In this document: one piece after another, positions 1 to 11,700 of the stretch
Layout: each line of letters begins with the position of its first letter
Position numbering within the stretch: position 1 is the first letter of the stretch
Origin: Certhia americana
Lineage: Eukaryota; Chordata; Aves; Passeriformes; Certhiidae
DNA: 64,000 bases
Assembly: GCA_018697195.1 (NCBI GenBank)
Contig: CM031866.1
Location: forward strand, 7,383,048 to 7,447,047
Reading direction: 5' to 3'
Position numbers and translations under genes: made by a program
Notes under the pieces: model-generated
What the model saw: the letters and a program-made list of their open reading frames with translations, nothing else
Databases searched by the model: none
What the model was told of the DNA's origin: nothing

Positions 1-3000
1 GCGGCGGCGTGCGGGCGCGGCCCGCGCACAGCCCCGCACCCGCCCCGGCCACCTGCGGCGGGGGCGCGCTTCCCGCGCCAGTAACGGATTGGGAGCCTGC
101 GGCGGCGCCGCGGAGGGGGAGCCGGGGACGATGGCCGCTGCCAGATCATGCCTGCGCGCCGCAGCGGCCCAGGCCCTGCCCGCGGCCGCCCGCGCTGAGC
201 TCGACCTTGCATCCCCTCCGGGACCCAACAATCTGCTCCTCGTGTCCTTCTTCTTCTCATCTTCCTCCTGCCCGTGGACGATGCAGGGGCAAGGGCCGGG
301 GGCTGGGGCGCTGCGGGGGCCCTCGCTGCGTGCGGGGGCGTACCGGGGCCGGGGGGAGCGGGTTGGAGCCGACGCGTGGGGTTGCGGTGTGTGCGGGGAG
401 GTCTTCCCTGGATCCGGCAGGTTCCTTGCGGGGGGCCGGCGCCGGGTGGGGAGCCGTGCGCGCGTGGCAGCGGGGAATTCATTTGAAATGCGCCCAAACA
501 ATACGTGTGGCTCATGTGCTGTGAGGGGGTTCTAGGGTCGTGTTTTCGTGGCGTTGCATTTGCCCGTAGCGGTTAGTTGTGGGAGGTAGAGGGTGGTGTA
601 GCCCATCGGTATTCGTGGGGCTGTGTTTTTGGTTTGTAATAGCACTGATTCACAGGTTTGAAGAGCTGCATTGCTGTTGCGGAACGGTAGTCCTTCCAAA
701 GGGTGCCATTGTTTGCACGGTTTTTGTGGGAGGGCTACCGACCTGAGTGGCCCTGCTAGGAAGGCGGCAGGTCGCACGGAGGAGGGCTCTGGGTCGGGTC
801 CGTGTGACTTCTTTCCAGGGGGTTTGCTTTTTCTACGGGTCTCTGATGACAGAACAAGGCCCCAGAATGAACGGTTTCTCTCTGCGCGAGCTGTGTGGGC
901 TGTTCTGCTGCCCGCCCTGCCCTCCCACGCCGCTCGCTGCCCAAGCTGGCCTTCTGCCCCGGAGCCCACGTACACCGGTGCGGCAGACCGAGCAGCGCGG
1001 TGATGCACGGGGGCGGCGGGCCGGGGGCGGGGCACACACGGGATCGGGGCACCTGCAAGCCTGCACCTCAGCGAGCGGGCGACGGGCTTTAGCCTATCCC
1101 AGCGGGAACTGGATGCGTGGAAGTCGTCTCTCCCGACACGGCCCGAGATAAACAGGGCTGGGCTGCCGTTGTTCGCTGTTGCCCACGGCCGGTACACGCG
1201 CTCTTTCGCACGGTATGCTGTGGGGACCTGTGCCAGATGTGCAGCTTCTAAATCAGTGGTCCTGGCTCCCGCATCAACTGCAACGTCTTCTCATATGACT
1301 ACTCCGGTACGGGGTGAGCAACGGCAAGCAATCTGAGAAAAAACCTGTTATGCAGACATTGGATGCAGCCTGGCAGGCCCTGCAGGACAAGGTAAATGGT
1401 AATGGGGACAAGCGTATTCTGTATCGCCCTTAATCTAGTAATTCTGCACGGTTAACTTGTGAGTGGAGGGAGAAGGGTTGTAAATGAGTTTCGTTACTTT
1501 GATGGCCTCAAAAGATGTTGCCGTGAACAGCGACAGTTGATTTACGGGATGGTTCATTTGCTAAAATGTTGGGGATAAGCGTTGCCTTTGGCTTTTCTAG
1601 ATTTAGAGGATTATCAGCTGTAAGTTGTGTTAGCCATGATTCACCATTGAAAAATCTCATCTTGAGTAGGAATATTGCCACTGGTTGCAGAGGTGAGCTT
1701 GCCAGCTCGCAATAAAATGGTTTTAGAGACTTGCTTGCCACCGTTCTACAACTAGAGAACCCAGGTGAGCCCAATGCTCGGATGAATTTGGGCGTAGCCC
1801 TTGGCTAGAGTTTACCAGAAAACTGTGGTGTTGCGGACGTGTTTGTGGTTTCGCTGCGGAGCTCTGAAACACAGACCATCTTTCCGTTGGTCTCAAACAA
1901 TGGGATCAGTGTTATGGTAGTGGGCTGGAAGAAAACAAACGCTGTGAATATGGAACGTAGAGCCAGGGTTTCTGCCAGGAGATGACCAAGTACATGGCAT
2001 CAAAAGGGGTATGGGAAGCAGCAGTGAGAAGCTCTGGCAAGAGGCACATGGTGAGTGGAGGAAAACAGTGAGCCTGGCTCCTAGAAAATTGAGCAGAGTT
2101 GCTGGCTCTGGTTCTTGCTAAACCGATGGGGTCATGGGCTATCGCTTCTTCCACAGAAACCATGAGTCCTTTTGCTGTTGATAAGTGGGTTCTTAAAGTC
2201 TGAACTCACGAACTGTCCTGAAAGAAAGAGCTGTAAAAGCTACAATTGGAGTAGGCCAAGACGAAAGAATGAGGGAAATATTTTCAGTTCTGGCTCTGGT
2301 GTGCTTAGACAAATTAGCTTGCTGAAATGCGTATTTAATGCCTTATCGTGGGGATACGTGCCCAGCTCAGAAATAGGGATCAGGCGTGTTATAATTGAGA
2401 TAATGGGCTTGCAAGAATAGGGATGGGTTAGTTGTGGAGTCCAAAATGCCTTTTGACGTGCGTCTGCGAAGTCAAGCAAAGAGCGGGGGGAGAAAGGTGT
2501 GGGGTGAAGTACCCTTCCATAGCATGGTTCTGTTGGATTGGTGACGCAACCAGATTCGGGCTTGTTTTCCAGGACTTTAGAACAGAGTTGTTCCTAATTT
2601 AATATATGGCTTATGTAAAGAAGTAATTTTGATATGCCGTATGCATAATAATTATGAAGAGGCCCCTAAGCATATATGGTGATGTAAATAAGATCAGCGG
2701 AGAAAAAGTTTACCAAATGTTAAACCAATCTGTTCCTTCAGAGCTGTGTATTCTCTCATCACTGATGTTTATTTTTTTGTATTTCAACCGCTCAAGCTCT
2801 GAAGAAGGTTTCACATCTTTCTGGGGGTGCTTCTTCCTGTGCTGACAGGAATTTAGTATATGATGGTTCGACATAGGACCGAACACGGGGTTCCTTCACG
2901 TAAATCTTTAAGAAACTGACTCAGTAGGTGATGCCACACATGGCCCAGCTTGCTCTGAGAGGATGTTGGCTTCTTTCACTAAAAGCGTGATTGTAGTTTC

Positions 3001-3230
3001 ATTAAGGCCTTCAGTTTATACAAGTCCGAGGCTATGTTTCCACCTTAAACTGAGGGGTTGAAAATTTCCCAGCCTTACTCGCCATGTGTGTTAAGCCCAA
3101 GTTACGTTTTTCGTGTACCCTTGAAGGTAAGTTAGAGTAGTTACAATTGGGTAGGTTTTTTAGGAGCCAGAAGATTGGAATTGGGTGCAGGGACACGTGG
3201 TGGCATCACCACCTTTGGAATCGGTCAAAG
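1..3230 (+). repeat. Low-quality duplicate of ABHD17C promoter/exon 1/intron 1 start (probable assembly artefact)
   Basis: This block is collinear with 4390-7618 from the GC-rich leader, through coding exon 1, into intron 1. It ends against the N gap exactly where the second copy enters a CR1 element (compare 3201-3229 with 7588-7616). The two copies differ mainly by scattered one- or two-base insertions and deletions, in coding and intronic sequence alike, with homopolymer length changes common. This is how unpolished long-read sequence at a contig end looks, and not how a diverging gene duplicate looks. It should not be counted as a second gene or used for expression or variant work. Confidence 0.88.
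846..1391 (+). pseudogene. Broken copy of ABHD17C coding exon 1 (artefactual)
   Basis: The segment matches coding exon 1 at 5205-5737 from the initiator ATG (846) to the splice donor (GT at 1392), but is 546 instead of 533 nt. Many indels break the frame after about 20 residues. The N-terminal cysteine cluster is readable at first, then the frame is lost. The same donor context, AAG followed by gtaaat, is kept. Because the flanking intron shows the same indel density, the lesions are most simply sequencing errors in a contig end. A genuine decayed tandem duplicate is the less likely alternative. Confidence 0.8.
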
Positions 3231-3330
3231 NNNNNNNNNNNNNNNNNNNNNNNNNNNNNNNNNNNNNNNNNNNNNNNNNNNNNNNNNNNNNNNNNNNNNN
3301 NNNNNNNNNNNNNNNNNNNNNNNNNNNNNN
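3231..3330. other. Assembly gap (100 N)
   Basis: Exactly 100 consecutive N separate the noisy copy from the minisatellite. A round 100 usually denotes a gap of unknown size between scaffolded contigs. Because the sequence before the gap overlaps the sequence after it (4390-7618), the true distance is negative: the contigs overlap. Confidence 0.98.
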
Positions 3331-4190
3331 CCCGACTCGTAGTCCACCTGAGCGGGCACTTTCCTGTGGCATTGCCAGCCCTTGGAGTGGTCCGTGGGGA
3401 CCCCGGCTCGGGTCAGTGCCCCTGAGCGGCGCTGCTCCTGGGGCGTTGCCACGCCTTGGGAGTGGTCTGTGAGGGGACCCCGCTCGGTCACCCAGCGGGC
3501 CACCTCCTGGGTTGTGGCCGTGCCGGTGGCCCCTGGATGGGTCTGTGAGGTGGATACCCCCGTGTCGGGTACCCTGAGCTTCCCTCCTGGGGCAGGCCCT
3601 TCGGAGTGGTCTGTGAGGGGACCACCGGCTCTAGGGCACTCCCTGGGCACTGCCCCAGGAGTTGCCCGCTCAGGGTGACCCGAGCGGGGTCCCCCACCGA
3701 TCACTCCAAGGGCTGGCACTGCCCCAGGAGTGCCCCGACCGGTGGTCCCCTCACAGACCCCTCCGAAGGCTGGCACTGCCCGGAGTGCCCGCTCAGGGTA
3801 CCCCACACGGGGGTTCCCCTCACAGACCCCTCCTGGGCTGGCACTGCCCAGGATGCCCGCTCGAGGGTGACCCGAGCCGGGGTCCCCTCACAGACTCACT
3901 CCAAGGGCTTGCACTGCCCCAGGAGTGCCCGCTCAGGTGACCCGAGTCCGGGTCCACCTCACAGACCACTCCAAGGGCTGGCACTGCCCCAGGGGGCCCG
4001 CGTCACGTTGTGGTGGGAACTCGATCGGGTGTCCCTCTGCTGTTGTGCACGCCAAGGCGACTGCACTGCCCCGTGTGTGTCCCCTCAGGGTTACCCCGAC
4101 ACGGGTTTCCCCTCAACAGATCATCCAAGGGCTGGCACTGCCCCAGGAGTGCCCGCTAGGGTGACCCACCGGGGGTCCCCTCACGACCCC
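3331..4190. repeat. GC-rich minisatellite, unit about 70 bp, with a polarity flip
   Basis: Imperfect tandem copies share the cores GGCACTGCCCCAGGAGTGCC, GGTGACCCGAGCCGGGGTCC and CCTCACAGACCACTCCAAGG. From about 3650 to 4190 the units read in this orientation, roughly seven copies, some shortened by deletions and with a degenerate stretch at 4000-4125. From 3331 to about 3645 they read as the reverse complement, roughly four copies (for example 3380-3410 and 3459-3490). The two halves meet in a near-palindrome centred near 3648. The array abuts the ABHD17C CpG island. No coding function is evident; open frames across it are by-products of the composition. Confidence 0.88.
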
Positions 4191-4497
4191 TCCGAGGCGC
4201 GAATGGCCCCTGCGCGCGCCGCCCCTCGCCCCCCGGCCCCGCCGCGCACCGCGCGAGGGTGGCTGCCGGCGGAGGGTTTGGGGGGTTCCTTAAAGGGCCC
4301 GGCGGCGGATCCCGCGTCCCGACCGGCGCTGCGGAACCCGCTCCCGCACCGCCGCACCTCCCGGTGCCCCGCCGGCCGGCACTGAGCGGGCGCGCCCGGC
4401 ACAGACCCGCACTCCTGCGACCCCTATACACTGCGGCGGCGCCGACTCCGCGCCCGGTAACCCAAGCGCTGCGGCGGCGCGGAGGGGGAGCCGGGAC

Positions 4498-4566
4498 ATG
4501 GCCGCTGCCCGCTCCTGCCTGCGCGCCGCAGCCGGCATGGCCCTGCCCGCGGCCGCCCGCGGCTGA
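4498..4566 (+). other. Possible upstream open reading frame (22 codons) in the ABHD17C leader
   Basis: An ATG with G at -3 and G at +4 opens a 22-codon Ala/Arg-rich frame ending in TGA at 4564-4566. It would matter only if transcription starts upstream of it. The peptide itself resembles nothing I recognise, and its composition simply follows the GC-rich leader. Confidence 0.25.
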
Positions 4567-5204
4567 GCCTCGACCTTGCCTTCCCCTTCCCCTTGGACCC
4601 CTCACATCCTGCTCCTCGTGCTCTTCTTCCTTCTCATCTTCCTCCTCCCGTGGACGCTGCCGGGGCCGGGCCGGGGGCGGTGGCGCTGCGGGGGCCCCTC
4701 GCTGCCTTGCGGGGCGTCCCGGGGCCGGGGCGGAGCGGGTGGAGCCGCGCGTGGTGCGGTGTGTGCGGGAAGGTGCTTCCCTGGATCCTGCATGTTCCCT
4801 GCGGGGGGCCGGCTCCGGGGCTGGGGCGCCGTGCTGAGCCGTGGCATCGGGGAATTCATTTTGTAAATGTCTACGTGTGGCTCATGTGCTGTGAGGGGGT
4901 CTAGGGTCGTGTTTTCGGGAGTTGCATTTGCCGTAGCGTTAGTTGTGGGGAGGGTAGAGGGCTGGTTGTAGCCCATCTGTATTTCGTGGGGCTGTGTTAT
5001 TGGTTTGTATAAGCAGCTTCCAGGCTTTGAAGAGCTGCATTGCTGTTGCTGAACTGTAGTTCTTCCAAGGTTGCCATTGTTTGCGTTCTGGGAGGGCAGC
5101 TGGTGGCCTCGCAGGAAGGCGGCAGGTCGCATCGGAGGAGGGCTCTGGGTCGGGTCCGTGTGACTTCTTTCCAGGAGAGGTTTAGCTTTTCTCCGGCGTC
5201 TCTG

Positions 5205-5737
5205 ATGCCAGAACAAGGCCCCAGAATGAACGGTTTCTCTCTGGGCGAGCTGTGCTGGCTGTTCTGCTGCCCGCCCTGCCCCAGCCGCATCGCTGCCAAG
5301 CTGGCCTTCCTGCCCCCGGAGCCCACGTACACCGTGCTGCAGCCCGAGCAGCAGCAGGAGCCCGGGGCGGCGGCCGGGGCGGGCACCCCCACGGGATCGG
5401 GCACCTGCAGCCTGCACCTCAGCGAGCGGGCCGACTGGCAGTATTCCCAGCGGGAACTGGATGCCGTGGAAGTGTTCTTCTCCCGCACGGCCCGAGATAA
5501 CAGGCTGGGCTGCATGTTCGTTCGCTGTGCCCCCACTGGCCGGTACACGCTGCTCTTCTCGCACGGTAATGCTGTGGACCTGGGCCAGATGTGCAGCTTC
5601 TACATTGGCCTTGGCTCCCGCATCAACTGCAACGTCTTCTCCTATGACTACTCCGGCTACGGGGTGAGCACCGGCAAGCCCTCTGAGAAAAACCTGTATG
5701 CAGACATTGATGCAGCCTGGCAGGCCCTCAGGACAAG
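5205..5737 (+). CDS. ABHD17C: ABHD17C coding exon 1
   Basis: The exon holds 533 nt encoding residues 1-177 and two bases of R178. It carries the membrane-anchoring cysteine cluster, the linker and the first half of the hydrolase fold with HGNA. The donor is AAG|gtaaat at 5738. The frame is fully intact here, unlike in the noisy copy at 846-1391. Confidence 0.96.
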
Positions 5738-8700
5738 GTAAATGGATACTGGGGACAAGGTATTTCTGTATCTCCCTTTAATCCTAGTGAGTCTGCACGG
5801 TTAACCTTGCTGAGGTGAAGGGAAGGGTTTGTAAATGGTTTCAGTTACTTTGATGGCCTCACCAGATGTTGCGTGAACAGCTACAGTGTGATTTACTGGA
5901 TGGCTTCATTTGCTAAAATGTTGGGCAAGCGTTCATCCTTTGGCTTTTTCTAGATTTAGAGGATTATTCAGCTGTAATTTGTGTTAGCCATTGCTTCACC
6001 ATTGAAAATCTCCATCTTGAGTAGGACATATTGCACTGGTTGCAGAGTGAGCTTGCAGACTGCAATAAACCTGTTGTTTGAGACTTGCTTGCCACCGTCT
6101 ACACTTAGAGGTAACCCAGGTGAGCCAATGCTCTGACTGAATTTGGCAGTAGCCTTGGCTAGAGTTTACCAGAAAACTGCTGGTGTTGCGTGACATGTTT
6201 GGGGTTTCGCGCGAGCTCCTGCAACACAGACATCTTTCTCTTTTGGTCTCCAAACAACGGTTATCCAGTGCTTATGGTAGTGGGCTGGAAGGAAAAAGTG
6301 TTGACATCTGGAAGTAGAGCCAGGGTTTCTGCCAGGAGATGCCAAAGTACATGGCATCCAAAGGGATGGAGCAGCAGTGAGAAGGCTCTGGCAAGAGGCA
6401 GCATGGTGAGTGGAAACAGTGAGCCCTTGGCTCCTAGAAAATCCTGAGCAGAGTTGCTGGCTCTGGCTCCTTGCTACAACCAATGGCTGTTCCTGGGCCT
6501 CTCGCTTCTGTCCACAGAAACCATGAGCTCCTTTTGCTGTTGCATAAGTGGTTCTTAAAGTCTGACCTCACAGAACATGTCCTGAAAGAAAGAGCTTTAA
6601 AAAGCTTAAATTGTAGTAGGCCAAGAGAAAAGAACGATGAACATTTTCAGTTCTTGGCTCTGGTGTTGCATAGACAAACTTAGCTTGCATGAAATGCGTA
6701 TTTAATGTCTATCTTGGGGATACGTGCCAGCTTCAGAAATAGTGACAGGAGTTGTTACTAATTTAGATAATTGGCTTTGCAAGAATCCAGGGATTGGTTA
6801 GTTGTGGAGTCCAAATGCCTTTTGACGTTGCTCTGCCTAAGTCAAGCAAAGAGCGGGGGGAGAAAGGTGTGGGGTGAAGTTACCCTTCCATAGCATGTGT
6901 TCTGTCTGCTTGGTGAGCAAACCAGATTCTGGGCTTGTTTTCCAGGACTTTAGAAAAGATTTGTTTCCTTAAATTTAAATAATATGGCCTTATGTAAAGA
7001 AGTAATTTTGATATGCTGTATGCATAATAAATTATTAAGCGCCACTACAGCGTATATGGGTGATGTAAATAAGATTCAAGGGAGAAAAAGTACAATGTCT
7101 AAACCAATCTGTCCTTCAGATGCTGTGTATTCTCTCTCTCACTTGATGTTTAGTTTTTTTTATTTCAACCTCCTCAAGCTCTGAAGAAGTGCTTTCACAT
7201 CTTTCTGGTGGTGCTTCTTCTGTGCTGACAGGAATTTAGTATATGATTGAGTTCTACATAGGCCCAGAAACAAGGGGTTCCTTCACGTAAATCTTTTAAG
7301 AAACCTGACTCAGTAGGTGATGCCAACACATGCCCAGCTTGCTCTGAGAGGATTTGGCTTCTTCACTAAAAGCGTGATTGTAGTTTTCCATTAATGTCCC
7401 TTCAGTTTATACAAGATCTAGGCTCTGCTTTCCACCTTAAACTGAGGGGTTGAAATTTCCCAGCCCTTACCTCGCCATGTTTGTTAATCCCACGTTTCAG
7501 TGTACCTTGAAGGTACAGTTAGAGTAGTTACCATTGGGTAGGTTTTTAGGAGCCAGAAGCCATTGGAATTGGGTGCCCAGGGAAGTGGTGGCATCACCAC
7601 CTTTGGAATAGTTCAAAAGGCATGTGAATGTGGCACTTGAGGATGTGGTTTAGTGGTGAACACAGTGGTGGTGCTGGGTTAAGGTTTGGACTCAATGCTC
7701 CTTGAAGTCTTTTCTAATGTTAACAGTTTTGTGATTTTATGATTGCAGTATATTTTTCAGGTGCCCGATGAAGAAGTTGGTCACTGTAAAGTGTAAGATT
7801 CAATAGAAAGTTAATCAATTCTATTAATGATGACTATTTGTAACAGGTATGAGCTGAAACCTTAGCCTTTCTGCTGATGAATTCTCAAAGTAACAGTGTG
7901 AACTTTACAGGACTGATTATTGCTAGTCCTCAATCCAAGAGGCTCACAATTAAGTGAAATATTCTGCAGCAGAAATACAAGTATGCCTCTTGAGGTAAAA
8001 TGTCATGTTATAGCATTCCTGCTGCAGCAGTTCCTCGGTAGCTCCAGGAGATTGTGTGTGCTTTCATTCTTAATGCAAATTCCTGGCGTTTGGCCTCCAG
8101 TCATATGGTAGTGAACTGTAATGCAAAGTTAAAAGTAGAGTCTTAAAATAGAGGTTCACTGTGCCATCAAAAGCATTTAGTCATCTGTGCTAAGTTCCGT
8201 GGGAAGCTGTTGCTCTTCTGAATCCACCAGACGTTCCACCTGGCAGCAGAAAGGAATCATTAAAATGTTGAAAGTCTGAGACTCTTTTCCTTTTAAATTG
8301 TACCTCTGAAGTACCACTGATACTTAGCAATCGTTAATTTATTGGTGTGTGTTGAAAGTTGCCTTGAGGAAGGTGGGAATTAACCCTGTGCTTGAAGAAA
8401 GCTGTCAAATTTCAGAAACGATGGTGAGCTGGCAGGGGTTGCCATCATGGCTGCATATTGTGACTGTATTTTTTCAAGGTCCTGAAACAAGGATCTTCCC
8501 ATCACATACATATTTAGGAATCAAACCTTATATAACAAATGGTTATAAAACTATCTGAAAACAGTGGATAAAAAAAAAAAAATCATCAAATTCTTTTGTT
8601 CAGTTTCAATTATCAGCCTGTCATTGCAAAATCAATCTCAACTATTCTCCATTCTTTTAGTCTTTGTAAAGGAAACTTATTTTCCTTAATTTAAAGGAAT

Positions 8701-11700
8701 TTAGTATTTCTTCTCATGAATAAACTATATCTTAAAGGATAATCTTACTAATTACTGATTTTGAATTCTAACTGTCTTTCAGTCCAGTTAAGATGTTAGC
8801 ATGCAATTGTGGTCCCTTAAAATGAATTTTCATAGATTTTTTTTCTTTTTTCAGAGGCTGTAATTGTATTGTATTGGTTGTTTTCATTCCAGTATCAAGT
8901 ATTGATCAGTGATTAATTTGGTCTTTTATATGTATTTTTTCCCACTTGGTTAACAGATTTCCATCTGGTATCTCAATGTCTCTCAAAAAGAGTTTTCTCT
9001 CTTATTGCTACAGATAATATTTTTTGTAAGTGTTTTATTTTAGGCAGGTTGGGCTGATTTTGTTCTGTTAGTTTCAAAATCGGAACCAAATTGAAGAGGA
9101 TGTGTAGCAGACTCTCATTGTCCGTGAGGTTTTAAGTTGCTGCTTTTTGTTCAGATGTGTCTCTTATCCTAATACCTGATTGTCTTAATGCAACATCTGT
9201 GCAAAGTGACTTGATTGTACTCCTCTTCCCTCCCTTTCCTGAATCTCACATGGGAAGGTTGAACTTTCTAACACTTTTACATTAAGACAATGTACAGTAC
9301 TTAAAAACAGGATGCACATGTAGGGCTTGGGTTCAGCACAAAACCATGGCTGCTTTGTCAATCGTGTGCTATTTATATTAAAATCAATGTGTATGTCCCC
9401 TAAAAATTTGGAGAAGGTTGGTGAAGTGTTCTAAAATCCCAGTCACAAGAAAGAAGGGACTGCTTCCCCACTGCTTCTGCTTCTGTAGTAAAGTATCAAA
9501 GAGCAGAACCTGTTAGTCCATCTTTTGGTTCCTGAAAGGAGGTGAAGAAAATGTGTTTAATGAATAGCTTAGAAGAGCTGTTCTTGTTGCATTTAGCAAG
9601 ATACAGCTTAATTTGTTTTTCATGGTGTATAAATATAAACTATTTTTTAAAGCTTTTAATGAATTATAGATGTTATTGTAGTGTTTAAATCCTTGCTCTC
9701 AAAAAAGATGCATTTGAATTTGTTGTTCAATCCATAGGAGAACATTGGTTCACTTTTGGTTTTCCTTATGCTTCTTGGTCAATATGGCATGATAGAAGGA
9801 ATTGAATTGTGAAGTGGTGTAGTAAAATCCACGGGCTTTTGATCAATGAGTAGCAGATAGTTTAAAAAACTATTTAAATATTGTATTTTGCCAAACTTAA
9901 TGTTAAAAAAATGCACACCAAACCTTTTATTATACAGGAATTTTATTATTTGTGTTGCTGATTACCAGGAGATTATTATGAGATTATCAGGATTGCTGTT
10001 TCCTGTGTAGGAGCTGGTGGAGAAGTCTTACAATAAGTAAAATCAGGAAACACGTCTAATTGGATTAGGCCAGAGTGATAACTAATCTTCTGAGGTTGTG
10101 TCAGTTTAGTTCTTCTCTGTTCTGATGTGATGAGGTGCTTACAGCTTTCTAGGTGAATAGCAGCTTCAAGGTTTTTATACCTTTTCTAATCAAAATAGTC
10201 TATTTCTACTTTAATTTTCTTTGCAACAGAATCTTCCTTCACCAGCACCATGTTTTGTGCATGATCTAAACCAAGCTCTTTAGATTGGATGCTTAAAGGT
10301 TTTTATCAAAAGTTACCAGCTAAATCTCGACATGATGAAAGGCAGTGCATAGCAGAGTCACAATTAATAGTCCTGCAGTAATTGTGTTTCCTTTCTTCAT
10401 GGAGCATCACCTGGTAGATTGTTCAGTCATTCCAGCTTTTCAATAATGCTGTTACAATGATTCCAAAGGACTGTTTAAAACTGCTATCCTCTAAAACTAA
10501 ACTTATTCTACCTGCCATGGTCAATACTTCAAGAAAGGCTGCGTATAACTTTGAGCAAAAACAGAAGTGTGCACAATCCTCTGCTGTTGTTGTCTATGCA
10601 ATGAGCAGAGATTAATTCAGATGATGAGTGTCCTTGGGACAAATACCAACAACTGTTCAAAACAGGTGCTCTGATGTTCAAAGTTATTCAAAATATTTAC
10701 TGAGCTTTGGTGTTGTATTATGTCTTTTAGTCACTGAAGTAAAAGTAGTTTTGTTAAATATTTCCCTGTTTCTGTCAGTACTACAAGATCAAAGCTTGTT
10801 TAAAAAGAAAAAAATAGGAAACTTTTCACTGTCAAGAACGTTTTGCAACTGGTATCATTTGGGAAGAAAAATAAGCTGCCAAAGAGCCTTTGGCTAACTG
10901 TACATGCTTTCCTGAGTGTGGATAGTCCTGAAATTCAACTGCCTAAACTGGTGATGTTGGTTTACCCTGATGTACAAAGGTTTTTGAACCTGGTTATCAA
11001 CATCATCAGAGCATTGAACATGAAAGATTCCTAGAGGAACATATTGTTAAACCCTCCATGCTGAAGTAACTGTCTGCTTTTTAGCACTAAATTACACGAA
11101 GGGCACAGGAAAGGCAGCTTTTTCTCTCTAGACAGAGGTGTTGCCTTTTGAGGCTGAGCTGATGGTGGTTCTGCCATGGCTGTTTGACCTGTGCATGTTG
11201 CTGGTAGCTCTTACATTTGTTCAGTTTGTTCTTGACAGGGCAGTTTGGGGGGGACTGTGTGAACCTCAGTGGCTTTGCTTTGAAGCCAGGGTCAGTCTCC
11301 AGTCCATCACAACCTCAAAACCAAAAAAACTCTCCAAAATTCACCCTACTCTGTTACTCTGCTACGTAGAAACATTCCAAAGTGCTGGCTAAGTTTACAT
11401 TGATTCATTACTTGTGAAAAAGAAAAAAAAAGCAATGCTGTCCAGGACTGTAGATAGCTGTGGGAATGGATTGGTGGAAAGCATTTCAGGGTATGCAAGT
11501 GGTTATCTGCCAGCAGTGGCTTTGTGGGAAAAACTGACAGTCAGCAAATGGATATTTCTGTTTCCCTGTTGAATGAAGAAAACAGGTCCTTTTCAGTTTC
11601 CTGGGGTTTTTCAGTCCTGTGGTGCTTCCTCGTGTGGAGATTGGCTAATACATGGGCAGTGCCAAGTACTGGCTGTTTAGAGCCTGAATGCTGGGACTAA

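Larger units (their letters stand above)
4190..5740 (+). promoter_or_regulatory. ABHD17C: CpG island, promoter and 5' leader of ABHD17C
   Basis: The segment is strongly CpG-rich from about 4190 to 4860 and again from about 5250 to 5500, and flanks the first coding exon. No canonical TATA box is evident, as expected of a broadly expressed CpG-island gene. The transcription start cannot be placed from sequence. A pyrimidine-rich tract ending in AG at 5174, about 30 bases before the initiator, resembles a 3' splice site, so an upstream non-coding exon joined here is possible but unproven. Confidence 0.7.

Noticed and set aside
846..1391. A second, tandemly duplicated ABHD17-type gene
   Set aside because: Flanks and intron are duplicated too, differences are mostly indels independent of coding, and an N gap follows. 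An assembly overlap explains all of this better.
3147..3806. Open frames running through the N gap and the minisatellite
   Set aside because: They exist only because N codons are not stops and the repeat lacks stops; no family similarity.
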